Assembly: GCA_050084515.1 (NCBI GenBank) | Contig: CM114274.1 | Span: 38,688,001-38,752,000, forward strand | Direction: 5' to 3' | Origin: Blasia pusilla | Taxonomy: Eukaryota > Marchantiophyta > Marchantiopsida > Blasiales | Length of the DNA: 64,000 bases | Part shown: piece by piece, positions 52,791 to 63,352 of the stretch | Numbering within the stretch: position 1 is the first letter of the stretch | Layout of the letters: every line of letters starts with the position of its first letter | The notes under the pieces: model-generated | The model's database searches: none | What the model saw: only the letters and a program-made list of their open reading frames with translations | What the model was told of the DNA's origin: nothing | Position numbers and translations under genes: made by a program

Positions 52791-53600
52791 GGGCGAGAGA
52801 TACTCCCCACGGTCCCCACCCTCTCACCCCTGTTTGCGCCCTCACTCCGTAGGGTCTGTCCCACCCCGGGTTTGCTCAATGTCGTCGGATGAGACTCCAA
52901 AGCATCGAACGGTTCTGGAGGGGCAGGCTTAAGGTTTAGAATGCGGCTGATTTTGAGGTTTTGTAAAACCCTCTATTGTGTGGCTAGGATTTGAAAAAAT
53001 AGGTTGGAGTGCATATCCGTCCCTCCATCTACCCTCCAATCACAACTCATCAGTTTTTCGGTTGCCGGAAACTATTCTGGTAGTATTCCGTGATCCCGGA
53101 ATATAATATCGGTCAAATTCAGGTGTCTCCTCCCGTCGTTGGTGTAATTCTGGTCGAGCCTTTGCAATTCCCGGAGAGTTTCCGGCTATACTGAATCTGC
53201 TCTGCCTACTTCCGGGAACTCAGTCATATACGCCGGAATCTCCGCCGGCCTCTCTCGAGCAGGGACGGCAATTCCAAAAAACTGCCGGCTACGAATACTC
53301 TAAACCCCGGATCTCCCCGTTCATTGACCCAACCTATTTCCCGGACTTGTCTCACCTCCGACCCTGTCCTCCCCTTCACCTCTCCCAGTGATTAATCATG
53401 GAGGTCACTATCATGGGGTATGCCTCGTCGTCCAAAAGGACTTCTCAGAGTATGTTCTGTGGCATAGGGCGTCGGTGTCCATGTTGAAGTTGACAGTTTT
53501 GCGTCGTTTCTATCGGACGCGCCGTGTTTACTGATCACTCCTAGTATATAAATATAATTCCGAGGGTATCACCAGTGCCGTACTAGCAAATTAAAGTACA
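52791..53600. other. Unassigned CCGG-rich segment
   Basis: 53050-53345 is dense in TTCCGG, CCGGAA and GCCGGC. The phrase AACCCCGGATCTCCCCG at 53303 also occurs at 47838, so it may be part of a shared repeat family. No coding is recognised. Confidence 0.4.
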
Positions 53601-53604
53601 AAGA

Positions 53605-53638
53605 CATAGAATTTGATGGCTTTCCATCAAATTCTATG
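53605..53638. other. Perfect hairpin, 15-bp arms
   Basis: CATAGAATTTGATGG, loop CTTT, then its exact reverse complement. A very short loop and perfect arms suggest a cruciform-prone site or a recent inverted duplication. Confidence 0.85.
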
Positions 53639-54327
53639 CTGTCTCGCACGATTGATTCTGACGCGATTTTGGGCGGGGACGGCGGGAGGCATGGACGGGG
53701 ACGGCGGGAGGAAGGACGGAAGGCGTAGGGGACAAAAAGAGACGTGCTACATGTCGAAACGGAGAGCGTGACGAGAGCTTCGTCTTGATCCGGACCTTGC
53801 TGCATGGCGTGAAGTATTTTTTATTTTTATTCATCTTTTTAGAATTCGGTTCATATTAGGGTTCCGAATGTGAATATTAGGGATTTGCTTATTGTCATTT
53901 GGAGAAATTTCCCAAGGTAACGTCCTCTATTCACCCACCCTTCCCCTCCCTTCCCAAGTCCTTTCTTGTTTGTCGTATTTGTCGTATGTGCTTCTCATTT
54001 TGGTTCGATTCACGTTTGTATTTGTTACCCCTCCCGTACATACACTTTTCTTCTCATCTATTTTATCTCAAAGGGCCCATGATCTTTTCACACTCTTAGC
54101 AACTCTACGTATTCATGAGTTTATTTTTGGGAGGGGGTTGGGACTAGAAGTCCTAGGTGATGTCGGTAGGTGAGAGTTTATGTTAGAGGGAGCATTACCG
54201 TGGACGGGAAGAGAGTTGTTTGCCAGGACCGCTCGTTCGAATGGGGATGATAGGACTGTTATTGACGGGGGATTGTCGCATGATTTTATTGGAGGGGGCC
54301 ATGTCCTCTTCTTGGTGAGTTGCATCC

Positions 54328-57300
54328 ATGCCTCGACCCGCATCGGCTCCCCGTGTGGGGACCCGTGGGTCGTCTAGTCGGGATACTAAATGCCCATGTT
54401 GTCCCAAATTCTTCACTCGTTCAGGAATTCGGAACCACTTAGCGGCTAAACATCCTGACTTTGATAGATTTGGATGGGTGGTCCCTCCTGTCGACCATGG
54501 ATGCTCTCCGGTGCTTCCCGCATCATCGCCCCCTCCTGAGGCATGGGAGTGGTTGAGGTCCCACCACGGCAGCATTATAGGTCTCTTCGAGACCCGTTTT
54601 CCCTGCCCGAGGTTGTTTCATAAGATCCCCCATGCTATTCGGGACGACCTCCGCCACGCATTCCTCCTTCCCCTTGCTAGGATCGCTCTTGATCCTATGG
54701 ATGAGCTCTCTTGGTACCTACTACTTCTCCTTCCACGATGGTGTCTTCGTTACACTCAAGGAGGGAAGGCCGGTCATAGAGAGGTTATAGCACGTCTGAG
54801 ACGCTTTCGAGGAGGTGATTGGGAGTCTCTGCAGAGTGAGTTTGTGGCATTCGCCAGAGGTAGTAGTTCACCTGGTTTCTCGGCGGACGATCCTGGAGCA
54901 GCCAGGTTGCGACGATGTAGGACATTGGGGCGAGCCTGTGAGTACTCGCGAGCTGCACGTGCTCTTCGCCCGATGGACATGGCTCCTTCTTCAGCTGTTA
55001 CCATCGATGCCCTCCGGAGGCTACATCCTCGTCCAGCGGTTGACATTCCAGCTTTTCCACGTGACTTCCATCCTAACACGGCTATATGCCTTGACCCGTC
55101 CCTCTTTGCACGGGCACTCGGACGTTCTCCGAGGATTGCGGCCGGAGGTTTGTCTGGTATGATGTACGAACACCTTCGTGATTGCTTTCCTTCCGAGGAC
55201 ACCGCTAGCGGCTTCCCGAAGTTGCTTCACGTTGCCTCTCACCTAGCTCGGGAGAGTGCCAGCATGATGGGCCCAAGTATTAGGGGTGGCGACTTTTGGC
55301 GTTGTCGAAGGAGGGTGGTGGTATCCGTCCGATTGCCATAGGTGAGGTGCTCTTGCGGTTAGTGAGTCGTACTCTCGCTTTGCAATTCCGTGAGGCTTTC
55401 ATCACATCCGAGTCCGCATCGTTTGGAGTTGCCACGCCACCGGATGTGAGACGGTTGCCTTAGGTTTGAGGGCTTGTCTAGATGTACATCCGAGTGGGTG
55501 GTTCTCCAAGTGGACTTGAGAACGCTTTCAACTCAAGTATCTCGGGCTACTATATTCACAGAGTTGAGGGACGCGGGTGGCCCCATGGCGAGCCTCATTC
55601 CCTTTGTGCAAAGCTTTCTATGGGGCCCCTTCGGCCCTCTATTTCCACCATGGTCGATTCGAGGAGGAGGTCACGGTCTTGGAGTCCTCACGGGACTCGT
55701 GGGGTGACCCTCTGGGTGGCGCGTTGTTTTCTTTGTGGCTCATTACCGAGCGGTTCTTTCTACGGTGGAGGCTTTCCCGGGTTGCATGTTCCCTTCGCTG
55801 GCAGATGATACTCATATTGTTGGTCCTGGAGATCTGGTTGTCCCTGCATTCGAGCACTTTTCAGCATAGTTGGCACGTGTCGGCCTGGCGGTGAAGGTGG
55901 GGAAGTGCAAGGCTTGGTCTCCATTAGGCCTACGTGATGATCTACATTTACCCGACGGCTTCTTGCAACCTGTCGGAGGGCTTCGAGTCTTGGGAGTCCC
56001 GCTCGGGAGCCAGGACTTTGTATCGAGTTTCGTGGCAGCGGCTCTTACCGAGGATCTTCTCCACGTTGATGATCTTACGAGGATTGGTGACCCTCAAGTC
56101 GCCTTCGGCATTCTCTCTTCTTGTTTTGCTCGTAGACCTGGTTACCTCACTAGAACTGTCTGGACATCTAGTCACCTTTCTTCCCTATATAGATCCTTTG
56201 ATAGGAAGCGCATGCAGGTGTTTGGGGATCTTCTAGGACCCGGCTCCTTAGAGTGCCCCATGGGGAGTTAGCTCAGAGACATGCCTCTTGGCCGATTTCT
56301 TTTGGTGGAGTAGGTCTTCTTTCGACCGAGTTAGTGGCGCCCTCCGCTTTTTTAGGGAGTTGGGCCATAGTGGCACCCCTCCTTTGCTCCCAATTTTTGG
56401 TTAGAGATAGACCGCTCCTTCTACACTCACGTCTCCGTGTCGAGGATGGCTCTTTCCCACTTGGTCTTCACTCACGGCTTGTAGAGATTCCCCTCGAGTT
56501 GAGTCGAGCCGTTCTCCCCACTTTCTCCTCCTTAGTTACCTCCGGTCAGTCTAGGCTCCAATCTTCCTTGATGGAAGCCCACTTTGAGGCGATTTTTAGA
56601 GGCACTATGTCTGAGCGGGAATATCCCCATGGAGGTTAGGGCCCAGATTCGCTCTTGCTCGGAAAGGGGCAGGCTCAGGGGGTAGGGGCGCCCCTTCTCC
56701 AGCTTTTCAGATCGCACCACTTACCTATACCACGGTGATGCGGTTCCGCTTGGGCCTCCCCAACCATCGGTGGTTGGTTCGACACATCTGAGTGTCGCAG
56801 AGCCTAGATCCACTTGGTGTGCATTTGGCAGTGTCGGTTGGGGTGAGAGGATAGCCACTCACGATGCAAAGTGTGGGATATCATGTTCAGTATTGCTCGG
56901 GAGAGTGGCTTCCATGTGCGAGAGAGAGAGGCACTACTCCATGCGGGATTCCCTCATTCGTGCCGATCTCTGCATGACACGTGAGGCTGAGGTGGTTGTG
57001 GCGGACGTGGTATTCACAGATCCTACGCGGGAGGCAGTGCGAGCCCAAGTGGTGGCCCAAGGGCGAATGCTACAAGGAGCGGCGGCGGCGGCAATGGCAA
57101 AGTGAAGAAGACACATATCTACTGATCGACTACACGAGGGACACATCTTCATCCCCCGGCCATAGAGATGTATGGGGCTATGGGGGGGAGAGGTTCGACT
57201 TCGTTCCTTACGGATCGCGCCCATCATCTCCACTCGAGAAATGGGTTGTCCTTAGCTACTGCGATTCAGTATTGTAGGCAATGGTCTCCATAGCGTTGCG

Positions 57301-57385
57301 GCGCGTGCCAGGCTAATAGGATTTTGCGGCGGGTGAGGTGGGAGATGCCGGCGCTAGAGGCCCACTTAGTAGTAGTCATAGCTCT
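54328..57385 (+). pseudogene. RLE-type LINE: zinc finger, reverse transcriptase, endonuclease
   Basis: A LINE copies its RNA into DNA at a nick made by its own endonuclease. The first frame, 54328-55341, starts MPRPASAPRVG and carries a C2H2 finger (Cys22, Cys25, His37, His42), then WYLLLLLPRWCLRY and GGKAGHREVIARLRRF. The reverse transcriptase follows through frameshifts: GGIRPIAIGEVLLRLVSRTL (from about 55317), VVLQVDL (near 55500, first catalytic Asp), GDPLGGALFSL, LADDT (55798-55812, catalytic Asp pair) and VGKCKAWSP. 55870-56639 is the thumb/connection region. The endonuclease is at about 56985-57050 (EVVVADVVFTDPTREAV), and C-terminal pieces run to about 57330. At least four frame breaks make it inactive. 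The 5' end is undefined; DNA from 53830 may be its 5' UTR. Confidence 0.85.
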
Positions 57386-57670
57386 CTTGTTGTTGCTGAT
57401 ATTGTCTCTGCTGTTGGTGAGTTTCGTCGTTAGGGGGGGGGAATGCCCCCTTCTTCCTTTTCTGGTCTTGTTGTAGCCTTCAGTTTTTGACTCTTTGAGT
57501 CCCCCTCTTTTGTACTTCCGATGGGTTTTCCATCACTAAAGTTTATATCCTTCACTCTAGGAGATGCACTGGTGCACGGACACAGCCGGCATTCTCTGTA
57601 AAAGGTTTCCAAACGTACTTCACCGATTTGAAATTTCCTGACCGGTGACCCTTCGGTCACCAGTAGTCTT
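57386..57670 (+). other. Probable LINE 3' region
   Basis: Pyrimidine-rich sequence without coding follows the LINE C-terminus. No poly(A) boundary is visible. Confidence 0.35.
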
Positions 57671-57762
57671 GACGATTGAGAGTAGAAGTAGGGGTAATCA
57701 AGAGTAGTAGGGGTTTGACGATTGAGAGTAGAAGTAGGGGTAATCAAGAGTAGTAGGGGTTG
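57671..57762. repeat. 46-bp tandem duplication
   Basis: The unit beginning GACGATTGAGAGTAGAAGTA occurs at 57671 and 57717 with one difference in the last base. Short TTAG/AGTT-type repeats follow to 57830. Confidence 0.95.
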
Positions 57763-58376
57763 TAACGGGAGTTAACAGAGTTTAGTGAGGAGTTAGTAGA
57801 GGTTAGTAAGGATTTCACTAGGACTTTCAGGTTAATTTGGTTAAATGAACCCATGGAAAACTAACGCAGAGGCCTATTATTCGCTGGACAAAAATTCTGT
57901 TCAACCGGAGACCTTGAAGCCTTTAAGGAACGGGACTTTAAACCGTATAGGCCTCTATATATCCGGTAAAAAAGGACGGCCTAAACTACACTCCTTACTG
58001 CTTTAGTGCAATAAGGGCTGTCGGTACTAGGCATATCGTCCTCCTTTATGTGTACGGGTTGCCACAAAGATGATTTTGTCGCCTTTGAAAGTTATTTTCT
58101 TATTTCAAAATAACTACAACAGAAAATGCATGCGGGTATCTCGTTGCGGTGTCTCTACTGTTTCGTGGTTAGGGGTGAGATTCGTCCTTTGGGGGAATGC
58201 CTTTATGCGCCTAAAAGCATCATCGATGGACTTGTGCGCAGTTGTACAATCAGCAACTAAGACCATCGTCCAATACATGTTTATAAAAAGTCATATACAT
58301 TTTTTCTCTCACGTGGATATTAATTTCCCTCTCAAATTCAACCCCTCTCAAAATAAACTGGTTTCATTTTTGTACC
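57763..58376. other. No gene recognised
   Basis: Intergenic. A plus-strand open frame at 58070-58393 has no recognised domain. It could include the promoter of the orphan gene downstream. Confidence 0.4.
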
Positions 58377-58613
58377 TTGCCATGCACGTATGATGGTTCC
58401 GCGACTATGAGTCCTCGACCCTATAAGTTCGCACCGCCTGATTCGCCATGCCAGCCATTCTTGTGGTTTTCGCTGGATCCCGAGCGGCCGGTCTTCAATT
58501 CTTTCAATACCGATCAGAAATATAGGTTAGATCTTGCGGCATTCATATCATATCATACGGCACTTACGAAAGTTGCGAATTTCGATTTCGTGCAGGTTTT
58601 GAGTGGGAGTTAG
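58377..58613 (+). CDS. Short frame upstream of orphan gene
   Basis: Up to 78 codons; an internal Met gives MSPRPYKFAPPDSPCQPF, continuing with FLWFSLDPERPVFNSF. It ends 22 bases before the 293-codon frame and in a different frame. It may be the 5' part of the same gene, broken by a frameshift or joined by an unrecognised splice, or an upstream open frame. No family is recognised. Confidence 0.35.
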   Translation: MPCTYDGSATMSPRPYKFAPPDSPCQPFLWFSLDPERPVFNSFNTDQKYRLDLAAFISYHTALTKVANFDFVQVLSGS

Positions 58614-58635
58614 GACGTGAGCAGTCAAGGATTGG

Positions 58636-59517
58636 ATGAGCTTCCTAGATCCGTTTCGTCTCTATAATAGTGATGTGTGGAACATGGTTTTGGAGCGAGA
58701 GAGGGAGCACACCACACTATCCATTGACGGTATTATACAGTTTCTGAGTTCCTCCAAGGACGATTCGAAGATGGAGATGGTCACCAAGCGCGTGGTGCCT
58801 TTGGTCAAGGAGCTCGAACACACGCTCAAACAGAACTGCAAGCGAACCGAAGAGCTTGCGGGGAAGTTTCTAGCGAACCCCCCAGAGGATCTGAACAAGA
58901 TCATGGAGGTGTGGAAAAAAAAAGGAGAGCAGAAGCGTCCACGAGATTTTCGTGAGGAATCCACTACGATCGTAGCGTGGTATCTTGCCATACATTTCCA
59001 TGCATATCACCGAAACTCGGAGGAGAAACCCCAGTATCGCATTTCCGGAAAATCCCTGTTGATGGTGACCAGGTGCCTCGCAGTGGCCGCAGCAAAGATC
59101 GCGGGTGCAGCTACAGGCATGCCGATTTTAGACATCGTGGAGATCATCTTCGGTTTTGGGGGTCAACTTTCTACGTATGTGGGAAGCTCGGCACCATCGA
59201 CTGTCACAAACATGCCCAGGGATAAGAAACTGGCATTGCTCGAGGACACGATTGCCGAGGCGGCATCTCGTCAATCAAGCCAGAAGATGAAGGTATGGTT
59301 GCTAAATGTGCATGCCGAGTTTCAAGCGAAGGCGAAGTTGCTCGCATATGCATTGGGCGAGCATTCCGCTCGCCCAAAAGTATCTTCTTTCTTCGAGAGG
59401 TTTGGACCGTTGAAGCGTGCGTGGTACCCTCTCCTTCTGGGACGAGGAAAGACGAAGGAAAAAAGCAGGAGGCAGGGACGGGCAAAGATCTGGATCTGGA
59501 AACGTGGCCACAACTAA
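58636..59517 (+). CDS. Orphan 293-residue protein, uninterrupted
   Basis: Start chosen as the first ATG after an in-frame TGA 21 bases upstream. The N-terminal third is helical and charged (VTKRVVPLVKELEHTLKQNC, EELAGKFL). Residues about 140-185 form an apolar, Ala/Gly-rich stretch (LAVAAAKIAGAATG, IVEIIFGFGG) that could be a membrane-associated helical hairpin. Another helical part follows, and the C-terminus is strongly basic (RGKTKEKSRRQGRAK). I recognise no family. The absence of any stop over 293 codons amid decayed transposons, with mixed but not simple composition, supports a real gene. A helical-bundle plus apolar-segment layout is reminiscent of membrane-acting immune proteins, but that is speculation. 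Confidence 0.6.
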   Translation: MSFLDPFRLYNSDVWNMVLEREREHTTLSIDGIIQFLSSSKDDSKMEMVTKRVVPLVKELEHTLKQNCKRTEELAGKFLANPPEDLNKIMEVWKKKGEQKRPRDFREESTTIVAWYLAIHFHAYHRNSEEKPQYRISGKSLLMVTRCLAVAAAKIAGAATGMPILDIVEIIFGFGGQLSTYVGSSAPSTVTNMPRDKKLALLEDTIAEAASRQSSQKMKVWLLNVHAEFQAKAKLLAYALGEHSARPKVSSFFERFGPLKRAWYPLLLGRGKTKEKSRRQGRAKIWIWKRGHN

Positions 59518-60029
59518 AATCAGCGATTTTCTTCTTAAATCGTAGAGGAAAACTGACCGGGTTTGAGGAATTTATTTGATTGGAGTCACAGGTTTGCAGG
59601 AATTCAATATCTTAGCTTTCTTCGTTGCATATTTTCACATTATTGTCCCACTGTAATCGGAAGAATCGGAATTCCACAAGAAACCTGCACAATTAAAAAA
59701 ACTGACTAGTCTTCACAACGTCTATTTTTATCGACAGGATTGCATATCGACCCTATCGTTGGGCTGTGCGTGATTCCATATCATACTTTGAGTGTCTCTG
59801 ATTCCAGGACTGATTTTCATTCCTGTAGGCAAGCAATTGTAGGCTTGAGTGGATCGTCGTCATATGCTATGAGAATGCCTTTGAGGATGTACCTGACAAG
59901 CACCAAGTTAGTTTGCTAATGAAAGACGCGACATCAGCGTATGGATTCACTGTGGAATTGACTACAGTATGTCACCGTTCGTTCCAGAGAAACTGATTAG
60001 ATCTCTTACTGTCGCTGAATCCATAGGAA
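59518..60029. other. No gene recognised
   Basis: Downstream flank of the orphan gene; may hold its 3' UTR. It is not clearly part of the inverted repeat. Confidence 0.4.
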
Positions 60030-60651
60030 CTGTTGCATTTGCGAATCCGAATTTGAGTTCTAGCTCAAAGGTTTTGAAACTAGATTGCCCTGTTCCGCAT
60101 TGGCCATAGAAATCGCACGAACGAATCGGGATACGAATGGGGACACGGAGAAACACACCAATCGCCGAGTGAGCTGAGACTCAGCAGCCATGGAAGCTTC
60201 CGAGAGGGTCAGTGCCACTACTATTAGTCTAAGAGAGAGCTTGCCCTCGGGATTTTGGCAACGGAATGCTTGATTTTCATCGCGTTGCCAGGAGATTCGT
60301 CACAATCCAAGTGAGTGACTCGTCGTGCATCCACAATTGAATTTCCTGGTGGCAGGAGCTAATCCACAGACTTGCGAGATCCGTAACGCCTGACCAGACT
60401 CTATTTCTTCTGTTTCGCCAATTTTAGAAGGTGATAAAATCGCGTGAGCTTCTTTGACCCGTCTCGGCTGCTCAGCTCTCTTCCGTGCAGTTCGGCAATC
60501 TCGTTTCGGCTCGTCGAATAACGTGCTGTAGGTTCATGACGGGACCTCGAATACCGTATTGTGGCGGCGTTGAATGTGCCACCGCAAGGCACAGGCTTGC
60601 ATACGGACCCGGCATGACATGACATGCCGGTCATGCCCTAGCTAGCTACCC
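60030..60651 (+). repeat. Large inverted repeat, left arm
   Basis: Pairs with the reverse complement of 63353-64000. Shared phrases include GCTCAAAGGTTTTGAAA, GCATTGGCCAT, AACGGAATGCTTGATTTTC, ATTCGTCACAATCCAAGT, TCGTGCATCCACAATTG, ACGCCTGACCAGACT, AAATCGCGTGAGCT and GGCACAGGCTTGCATAC. The arms are perhaps 75-85% identical by eye, with small indels. The inner limit is sharp at CTAGCTAGCTAC (60651 / 63353). The outer limit is set by where the right arm leaves the window. Confidence 0.88.
60609..60630. other. Hairpin CCGGCATG / CATGCCGG
   Basis: Perfect 8 bp arms with a 6-base spacer (ACATGA), near the inner edge of the left arm. The right arm has a shorter, non-palindromic version. Confidence 0.8.
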
Positions 60652-63352
60652 TGTCCGTATGCGTCCAAGAAATAGTGTGGAAACCTACTACTATTTCATC
60701 ATCCCCAATCATATGTATGAGAATCATGCATCTTTTTTCTCGGGGAAAGGGCACTGAACGTACGCCGGCGATGACCATAAAGATGGGCACTTTGAGTTAT
60801 CCGAGTGGCAATTTGTCTCTTTTTCTAGAATCCAAAAGTCATAAAAAGAAAGTGTTATTGGTTAGTTTTACCCACCCTTCCCAAATGCTATCAATCCATT
60901 AGTACTACTAGTGCGAACCCTTACAAAGAAGGAGAGCGATATTGCAAAAGCCGACAGCACTTATCGCTGCTTGGTTGGTCGCGTGGGTGGAGGAAGTCTT
61001 GAAATTGCGGAATGGTTTCGGAAAAGACTTACAAAACCAAGTCCGCGCCAATTTCGGATTTGTTCGCGAGACCTCCCGGCCCTGCCCTTTCCACTAACGA
61101 GTTTTCTAAACGGTTAAATTTTGATCTAGTTTCAATTTATGAAACATCTCATCCTCTGACCCCTCACCCCCCGACAGCCTTTATTGCTTAAAAGCTGTCT
61201 GATTTGGACTTAAGGCCCAGAAAGAAAGAATCCGCATCAGCTCTTAAAAATTTAAAGGAAGAAAGTTTGGTTAAATTTTAAAATCTGCCCAAATGAACTG
61301 CAACGGAAAGAAAAATCACGAACCTCAACGTGCAAGAATCACGAAATGCACCCTTCTCCCCCGACAATGTCCATCGAGTACTGTGCTAGCGGAGGCTTCT
61401 ATCAGCCCCTCAAGTCCACGGCCGACTCAGTAATGCAGCTGCTTTGATCGGGTTTTTCATTCTCCAACTGCACTCCGAGTTCAGGCGGTCACCAAAACGT
61501 AAGAATCATGCTGATATGAACACGAGACCTGATTCTCGCATCTAATGGTTGCACTGACATTCAGCTGTGGTGCCATTTTAAAAGGATTGTGCATATTTTC
61601 ATCTATGAGCACTGCTAATGGCCCGGAGCATTCTTAAAAACGTCTTGGAAAACCTCCGCTTCCAATGGTGGAAACGGTTTTCAGCGGTTCATCAGCGTTG
61701 CCTTCATGTATTGCGCAGTTGAACGGAGGTCTACCCTGCCCATACCATCCACAAGCTCGAAGAGGTAATTCGCTAGAGGAGATCCACGTAATTTTGCCTA
61801 GAGTGCCTAATGCGCGATCCGCAACCTAACTGGTCTTATCGTTGGTATCAGCTGCGCAATCATGATGAAGACGACGTTCTGCTCATGCAGGGGAGTTCGA
61901 TAAATTGTACATCCTCGGAAACACTCTGCATAAGCAAGGTAGTCTCGATCCGTTTCGTCCATTGTGAGCTTCACCTGGACCATCACCCTAACCTCCGTAA
62001 TTCTTTCTTTTGCTGTACCACTATCCGTCGGTTCAGGTTTCTCTGAGGAAATTGGTACGTTTGGTGTCGGACGGAACACTTCGTATCGACTTTTGATGAA
62101 TGCATGCTGCGGATTGTAAGTACACTCCAAGGAATCGAAGCCCTTAGAAGCATCTGGATAATCCATTGATTCCCATTCACTGCTGCCATTGCAAGCGTGT
62201 ATAACTTACAGAAACCAGTAGCTTGAGTTGATCTTCTATTCTGAGGCACTCTGCGTCGAAGTGAGAGCATCCAAGGTCTTGGGGTTCCTCCTTGTCTCAT
62301 CGGAAGAAGCGCTAGTGCCTACGCTTGCCATAGAAGCACTCCTTTCATCTAAACGGGAAGAACTCTCTTCATCTGGATCGGATCTGACGAGGCGATTTGG
62401 ACTTGGTGAAAAGCCTTTCGTAGCGCCTGCTGGCGCTCGGATGGTAGTAGAGACGCCTTCCTAAACGCTCCTTCCGCAAGAAGCTTCCAAGACGGAGCAC
62501 TGCCGAAACTCAGACTGGGAAGCCATTTTGAGCGGTTGAGCCAAACCGATTCGAAATGTAATGTGCAAGGATGGAAAGACATCACGTCAGGGTGGAGCAT
62601 TTCTGCCTGCAGCCGTAAACATCTGGCTACATGGTAACCACTGAAAGCTCCTGAACACTGCAGCGGCTTGTTCGTAGTGTCCATCACCGGATTCAACTGA
62701 AGGAAATCCGGAGAATTTCGGACGCACACTATGAGACACACGCACTCTCTTTATGAGACACACGCCAAGATAGAAACTTTATCCAGCCCATCTCTTAGAA
62801 CTCCGATCGATCGATCGATCATGCCGCGAAAGCACTCGTTATCCACCATAGAAAAGAAACATGGCCGGATTTGAGATCCTCTAGAATCTACCTAGCCTGA
62901 CACCTCCCGAATAAGACACAAAGCTCCCGAGAAGATCGTTCTCTGTACCGCGAAAGACTGTTGTACGAAAAGCCATACCCCAAGCACCAACGCCGGTGAC
63001 CTCAATGGTCACCGTCTGTTCGTACTACGTACACAGTGCTCTTTTCCAGGGTGATCATGACTGTTCATCTCTCCGATCACTGGCACCTTCGACCGATCTC
63101 TTCAAGTCTAGCGTGAAATTGTTTACTTAGGAACGTGAACTGGAGTGGAGTCTCCTGTTCTTCTTTGACATTGGACTCCGTAGCGCCATGGAGCTGTTTA
63201 GTCAGTTGGGACCGCTCAGTGTTCGTTTCCAGCGATGCAAAATAGTGAGGCTACGGAATGCGTGAGGTCGCCGGCGATGGTCTCTAGTGACGGCGGACGC
63301 GGTCACAATCTATTCGCGCTCGGGGCTTTACCGGTGTTCGATTTCGTCATTG
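60652..63352. other. Spacer between inverted-repeat arms
   Basis: 2.7 kb without recognised domains. Minus-strand open frames lie at 62741-62349 (130 codons), 62300-61983 and 62166-61807 (119 codons, MDYPDASKGFDSLECTYNPQ). The last two overlap in different frames. A GATC tandem (CGATCGATCGATCGATC) is at 62807-62819. If the arms are transposon ends, this is the payload, but no transposase is seen. Confidence 0.4.

Noticed and set aside
52116-52900. Cys/Ser- and Ala/Lys-rich frames on both strands
   Set aside because: They arise from the CAAGAGCG repeat field; composition explains them.
62803-62820. CGATCGATCGATCGATC as a regulatory site
   Set aside because: A short GATC microsatellite; nothing around it suggests function.
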